Below are positions 6,177-9,801 of a DNA stretch of 9,801 nucleotides, piece after piece. This DNA is from Acholeplasmatales bacterium (GTDB lineage Bacteria; Bacillota_I; Bacilli_A; Acholeplasmatales; Anaeroplasmataceae). The notes beneath the pieces are model-generated. The model saw only the letters and a list, made by a program, of their open reading frames with translations. It was not told where the DNA came from and ran no database searches. How positions within the stretch are numbered: the first letter of the stretch is position 1; each line of letters starts with the position of its first letter. A program made the translations under genes and the position numbers. The stretch spans positions 1-9,801 of the forward strand of contig JAFPIE010000034.1 in the NCBI GenBank assembly GCA_017388605.1. The letters are read 5' to 3'.

Positions 6177-6833
6177 ATGATTACAAAGGATTATTTACCA
6201 AATCATCCAGAAATTGAACTATATCAGGATGATACTATGCTAAGAATTAATACAGATACCTTCGTTTTAGGTGAATTCTTAAACATTTACAAGAATGATA
6301 CTGTATTAGATATGGGAACAAATCAGGGTGCACTATTACTCTATGCTAATCTATTCCACCCAAAGAAATTAATTGGACTTGAAATAAACCCTGAGGGGGT
6401 TGCCTTAGCTAAAAGAAATATGGAATTAAACCACATTGAAAATGCAGAAATTATTTGTGGAAATATTATTACCTATAAAAATGATCCTGTCGATGTAATT
6501 ATATGTAATCCTCCTTATTTCAAAACAAAAGAGGATAATAAGGGATTAAATAATTTTAAAGCAATCGCTAAGCATGAAGGAGAATTAACCCTAAAGCTTT
6601 TAATTGATTCTATTGAAAGAAATTTAAAGGATAATGGTACACTTTATTTTTTGTTTTTATCCCAAAGATTAGATGAGGTCTTAATGGAATTAAGACGCAA
6701 GCATTTAATTCCTAAAATTATTAAATTTGTTTTTGATAAGGAAAAAAAGTATTCTAATGTATTTTTAGTTAAGGCAATTAAAAATGGTAAGCCAGGCTTA
6801 GTTGTTGAAAAACCAATCCAGATAGAAAGGTGA
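6177..6833 (+). CDS. Second TrmN6/YabB-like SAM-dependent methyltransferase
   Basis: A 218-residue class I SAM methyltransferase, clearly of the same family as the protein at 3506-4240. It shows the N-terminal LRINTDTFVLGEF (22-34), motif I VLDMGTNQG (43-51), the acidic residue in IGLEINP (66-72), catalytic NPPY (111-114) and KAIAKHE (128-134). NPPY/F methyltransferases act on amino groups of adenine, cytosine or glutamine; the family members known best modify A37 of tRNA-Val. The protein is slightly shorter than its relative and the two are far from identical, so they are old paralogues or one is acquired. ATG 6177 is chosen because GAGG lies 5 bases upstream and the upstream TTG is inside the promoter. 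It is first in an operon; its stop is 5 bases before the next start. The substrate may differ from that of the other copy. Confidence 0.85.
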   Translation: MITKDYLPNHPEIELYQDDTMLRINTDTFVLGEFLNIYKNDTVLDMGTNQGALLLYANLFHPKKLIGLEINPEGVALAKRNMELNHIENAEIICGNIITYKNDPVDVIICNPPYFKTKEDNKGLNNFKAIAKHEGELTLKLLIDSIERNLKDNGTLYFLFLSQRLDEVLMELRRKHLIPKIIKFVFDKEKKYSNVFLVKAIKNGKPGLVVEKPIQIER

Positions 6834-6838
6834 TGCCT

Positions 6839-8383
6839 ATGGAATTTTATAGCTGCTTATTTCCTTCTATAGAATTAGAGGAAGAGGTAAATGAAATAGC
6901 CCCTAAAAGCTTAAAGGATCTACATTTAGATCAGCTTTTTGGCTATATATTTCAAGAAAAATATGAATATGATTTAAAAGGCTTTTTCTATACGCCTTTA
7001 AAGAATTTAGAGGTTATTTCCTATAGACAATCTATTTTAAAGGATTTACTTAAGGGGGATGTTCGTGCTTTATTTACCACCTTTTCTTTAAAAACAGGAT
7101 ATTTAAAAAGAAAGATGGATAATATTAGAGGAGGTCTTCCAAAAAGACTAGAAAAGGAAAAGAATTATCTAGTTCGAGGAGAATTACTAGAATCTGCATA
7201 TGTATATGTAGAAGCTATAGAGGATTTAATTTTGAAGCTAGATTCTATGCAAATTGAATCGAAGGGATTAGTTTTATTTAAGGAATATATAAGTAAATAT
7301 GCAAAAGATCCATTCTTTATTAGACTAAAGAATGAGGTTACAAGGGTTAAGGAAATATTTAATAAAATTCAATATAATTTATATATTAAGGGTACCTCGA
7401 TTAGTCTTTTTAAATACGACAATGAAAAAAGCTTAACGGATGAGATTACAGCTTTATTCGATAGATTCCATCAGGAAGGAAATGGTAAACCATTACCAAA
7501 GCTAAAGCCTGAGGCATATAATGTCAATATGGAAAATAATATTATGGCTATGATGGCTAAGGTTTACCATGAGGAATTTAAGGAACTAGAAAAATTCTGT
7601 ACAGAATTTAAGGATTTTGATAATAAGGTATTATTAAGATTTTCTAAAGAAATTCAGTTCTATTTATCCTGGTATGAAATTACAGAAATGATAAGAAATA
7701 ATGGAATGAGCTTTACAATTCCTAAGGTTACCTTAGATAAAGGTCATATGTATATCAATGATTTTTATGATTGTATGCTGGCATTTAATTTATCTGGTCA
7801 TGTTGTACCTAATAGTATAAGATTAGATTCTCCTGAGCATATTTTAGTTATTACAGGTCCAAACCAAGGTGGTAAAACCACCTTCGCTAGAGCCTTTGGT
7901 CAGGCTCACTATTTAGCCTCCTTGGGCTTAGATATTCCTGGAAGTGATGCATGTATCTATTTAATCGACCAGGTATTGACGCATTTTGAGGTTGAAGAAT
8001 CCATTGAAACCTTAAATGGTAAGCTTGAGGATGAGCTTGAAAGATTATATGAGCTAAAGGAAGCAGCAACTAAGGATAGTGTTATTTTAATCAATGAAAT
8101 CTTTGCCTCAACTACAGTAGAGGATGCAGTAAAGCTAGGGGTTCACATGATGAAGTATTTAGAGGATTTAGGTGCAATCGCGATTGTGGTTACCTTCTTA
8201 GATGAGCTTGCAACCCTAAGTAGCCACGAGGTAAGCTTAATGACTGAGGTAGCGGGAGAAGAGGATCACACAAGAACCTTTAAAATTGTAAGAAAAGCCC
8301 CAGATGGTAGAGCCTTTGCGATGGATATTGCGAAGAAGTATGGACTATCTAAGGAAGACTTAGAGAGGAGGCTTGCCAAATGA
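6839..8383 (+). CDS. MutS-family ATPase lacking the mismatch-binding domain (subunit A)
   Basis: The 514-residue protein ends in a MutS-type ATPase: Walker A GPNQGGKTT (340-348) and a Walker B-like SVILINEIFAST (414-425). The N-terminal ~330 residues are helical and resemble the MutS core/lever region, with TPLKNLEVISYRQSILKDLL at 52-71. No mismatch-binding domain I (Phe-x-Glu) or Smr domain is present, so it is neither classical MutS1 nor MutS2. Differences from MutS: Walker B Asp is Asn419, the switch-histidine position is Phe453 (TFLDEL in place of THxxEL), and the STF signature loop is replaced by THF (381-383) and GKLEDEL (394-400). ATG 6839 has AGGTG 6 bases upstream; ATG 6833 and GTG 6830 are weaker alternatives. 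Its last four bases overlap the next gene (ATGA), a relative with which it probably forms a pair. The cellular role is unknown. Confidence 0.82.
   Translation: MEFYSCLFPSIELEEEVNEIAPKSLKDLHLDQLFGYIFQEKYEYDLKGFFYTPLKNLEVISYRQSILKDLLKGDVRALFTTFSLKTGYLKRKMDNIRGGLPKRLEKEKNYLVRGELLESAYVYVEAIEDLILKLDSMQIESKGLVLFKEYISKYAKDPFFIRLKNEVTRVKEIFNKIQYNLYIKGTSISLFKYDNEKSLTDEITALFDRFHQEGNGKPLPKLKPEAYNVNMENNIMAMMAKVYHEEFKELEKFCTEFKDFDNKVLLRFSKEIQFYLSWYEITEMIRNNGMSFTIPKVTLDKGHMYINDFYDCMLAFNLSGHVVPNSIRLDSPEHILVITGPNQGGKTTFARAFGQAHYLASLGLDIPGSDACIYLIDQVLTHFEVEESIETLNGKLEDELERLYELKEAATKDSVILINEIFASTTVEDAVKLGVHMMKYLEDLGAIAIVVTFLDELATLSSHEVSLMTEVAGEEDHTRTFKIVRKAPDGRAFAMDIAKKYGLSKEDLERRLAK
8366..8371 (+). promoter_or_regulatory. 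Near-perfect Shine-Dalgarno for the second MutS-like gene
   Basis: AGGAGG lies 8 bases before ATG 8380, inside the end of the first MutS-like gene. Together with the ATGA overlap it points to balanced, coupled synthesis of the two proteins. Confidence 0.85.
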
Positions 8384-9801
8384 AAGCTTATTTAATGTTT
8401 AAGGATAAGAATTTTGTTTTAGATGATAATGGAATGTATAATTCTATAGTTACATTAGATGATTTAGAAATAGAATCTGTTTTAAAATATGCATCGGATT
8501 CGGATGAATTAATTCATAACGTTTTAAAGAAATCTCTTGCAAATCCATTACTTGATTTAGAGGAAATCAAGTATCGTCAGGAGGTTTTAAAGGATTCCTT
8601 AGATAACCCTGAAATTGTTAGAGATTTATATCAAATTTGTGTAGATACATTAAATAAAATAAAAAAATATTGGTTTGGCTCAGGATCAGGTTCCTTAGCG
8701 AATACATATGTATCCGCACTTGATCACCTATCCTATTTTATTGAGGGCCTAAAGGGCTTAAGAGAAATTGCAGATAAGCATAGTAATAAATTTAAATCGA
8801 TAGGCTTTATCAATTTATTTAAGGATTTAAAGGAAGAATTATCTAATGAATATTTAGCTAAGGTAGATGCCTTAGTTAAGGAATTAAATAATCGAGATGA
8901 TTATTTAATTTCTGCAACCCTAGGTGCACATTTAAATGGTATTAATTACACCCTAAGGCATGTAGAAAATGAAAAGAAATATAAATCCACTTTATTTAGT
9001 AGAACTCCAATCTATAAGGTAAAGGAGGATGATAGTGTTGCGAAAAAGGATTTAGAAAATAGAAAGAATCTAGCCCTTGTTCATGCAGCAAATGCTTTAG
9101 CAATTGCAGATAACCATTTAGATGGCTATTTCAATATGCTGATGAGTGAGCTTGCCTTTTATGTTGGTAATCTAAATTTAGCCTATGAATTAAATTTGGT
9201 TCATATGCCATATTCTATTCCAAATGTATTAGAAATAAATTCCTATGATAGAGAATGGATAGAATTATATGATTTAGCCTTAGTTTCTAAAAAGAAAAGA
9301 GAGGTAACCTCAAATTCCAATATAGCCCAAGATATTCATCTACATATTATTACTGGTGCGAATAGTGGAGGTAAGACAACCTTCCTAAGAAGCTTCGGCC
9401 AGGCAACCTTGATGGGTCAAGCTGGAATGCTAGTTCCAGCAAAGGCATTTAAATTCCCAATAAGAAGTGGTATATATACTCATTTTAAAAAGGAAGAGGA
9501 TAAGAAGATTAAAAGTGGTAAGCTAGATGAGGAGCTAAAGAGAATTAGTGAAATTATAGATCATATAGATAAATATTCTCTAATTCTATTTAATGAATCC
9601 TTCTCATCTACAAATGAGCGTGAGGGCTCTGAAATTAATAACCAAATTGTTGATGCATTAATTTCTCACTCCCATGAGGTTTTCTCTGTATCTCATTTAT
9701 ATACCTTTGCATCTAAATATTTTGATGATAAGAATGTTGAATTCTTAGTCGCAGAAAGAAAAGAGGATGGATCTAGATCCTATAGAATTTTAAAGGGATT
9801 A
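8380..9801 (+). CDS. MutS-family ATPase, partner (subunit B), 3'-truncated by window edge
   Basis: The frame is open from ATG 8380 to the last base, giving 474 residues with no stop. It is a relative of the preceding protein, with the same layout. A helical MutS-core-like region begins with NPLLDLEEIKYRQEVLKDSL (55-74). The ATPase shows Walker A GANSGGKTT (326-334), Walker B-like SLILFNESFSST (400-411) and a conserved His439 in SVSHLYTF, where MutS has its switch histidine. The shared family signature THF (367-369) and GKLDEEL (380-386) keeps exactly the same 13-residue spacing as in the upstream protein. Walker B again has Asn (405) before the Glu. By comparison with the neighbour, perhaps a few tens of residues are missing. 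No mismatch-recognition domain is seen. ATP binding is expected; the partner is probably the upstream protein, and the DNA or RNA target is unknown. Confidence 0.82.
   Translation, partial: MKAYLMFKDKNFVLDDNGMYNSIVTLDDLEIESVLKYASDSDELIHNVLKKSLANPLLDLEEIKYRQEVLKDSLDNPEIVRDLYQICVDTLNKIKKYWFGSGSGSLANTYVSALDHLSYFIEGLKGLREIADKHSNKFKSIGFINLFKDLKEELSNEYLAKVDALVKELNNRDDYLISATLGAHLNGINYTLRHVENEKKYKSTLFSRTPIYKVKEDDSVAKKDLENRKNLALVHAANALAIADNHLDGYFNMLMSELAFYVGNLNLAYELNLVHMPYSIPNVLEINSYDREWIELYDLALVSKKKREVTSNSNIAQDIHLHIITGANSGGKTTFLRSFGQATLMGQAGMLVPAKAFKFPIRSGIYTHFKKEEDKKIKSGKLDEELKRISEIIDHIDKYSLILFNESFSSTNEREGSEINNQIVDALISHSHEVFSVSHLYTFASKYFDDKNVEFLVAERKEDGSRSYRILKGL

Noticed and set aside
7887..8069. 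60-codon minus-strand frame in the first MutS-like gene
   Set aside because: It is the complement of the conserved ATPase segment, with no start signal of its own.
6839..8383. Calling the first MutS-like gene mutS or mutS2
   Set aside because: There is no mismatch-binding domain and no Smr domain, and the Walker B and signature-loop residues differ from both families.
1..9801. Use of genetic code 4 (TGA = Trp) as in Mycoplasma
   Set aside because: TGA ends four conserved proteins at their expected lengths, each with a correctly placed downstream start, and Trp residues use TGG.

Overview
The window is AT-rich DNA (roughly one third G+C by eye) from a low-GC Gram-positive-type bacterium. The gene order tmk-holB-ricT(yaaT)-trmN6(yabB)-rsmI(yabC) is the conserved Bacillota/Mollicutes-type replication and RNA-modification cluster. 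TGA acts as a stop, coupled to the next gene, at four places (3523-3525, 4238-4240, 6831-6833, 8381-8383), and Trp is encoded by TGG. The standard bacterial code therefore applies, not the Mycoplasma code. An Erysipelotrichia, Acholeplasma or RF39-like lineage is plausible, but the sequence alone does not settle it. Every gene is on the + strand, and there are no RNA genes, CRISPR arrays, insertion sequences or phage genes.

Layout. (1) 2-736: the 3' part of a surface-protein gene with a C-terminal membrane anchor, closed by a strong intrinsic terminator at 755-788. (2) 842-6069: a housekeeping operon of thymidylate kinase, DNA polymerase III delta-prime, RicT/YaaT, a TrmN6-type tRNA methyltransferase, a small TerB-like helical protein, RsmI and a thioredoxin-fold protein with one cysteine. 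It starts at a promoter before tmk, has a good internal promoter before ricT, and ends at a hairpin-plus-U-tract terminator. Compared with Bacillus subtilis, yaaQ, yaaR, yabA and yazA are absent from their usual places. (3) 6078-9801: a second operon with a near-consensus promoter preceded by an 11-base direct repeat. It encodes a second TrmN6-like methyltransferase and two adjacent, translationally coupled MutS-family ATPases, the second running off the window.

How the genes work together. The first operon joins DNA precursor supply (dTMP to dTDP), the replication clamp loader, an Fe-S RNA-maturation factor and two translation-related methyltransferases. The second is the least described part. 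Its two MutS-like proteins lack the mismatch-recognition domain and share an unusual ATPase signature. They differ at the switch histidine, which suggests an asymmetric heterodimer of unknown function co-expressed with a methyltransferase.

Several start codons are set here from ribosome-binding sites and promoters: tmk 895, ricT 2662, trmN6 3506, TerB-like 4246, second methyltransferase 6177 and first MutS-like 6839. The window contains no gene-free stretch longer than 300 bases.
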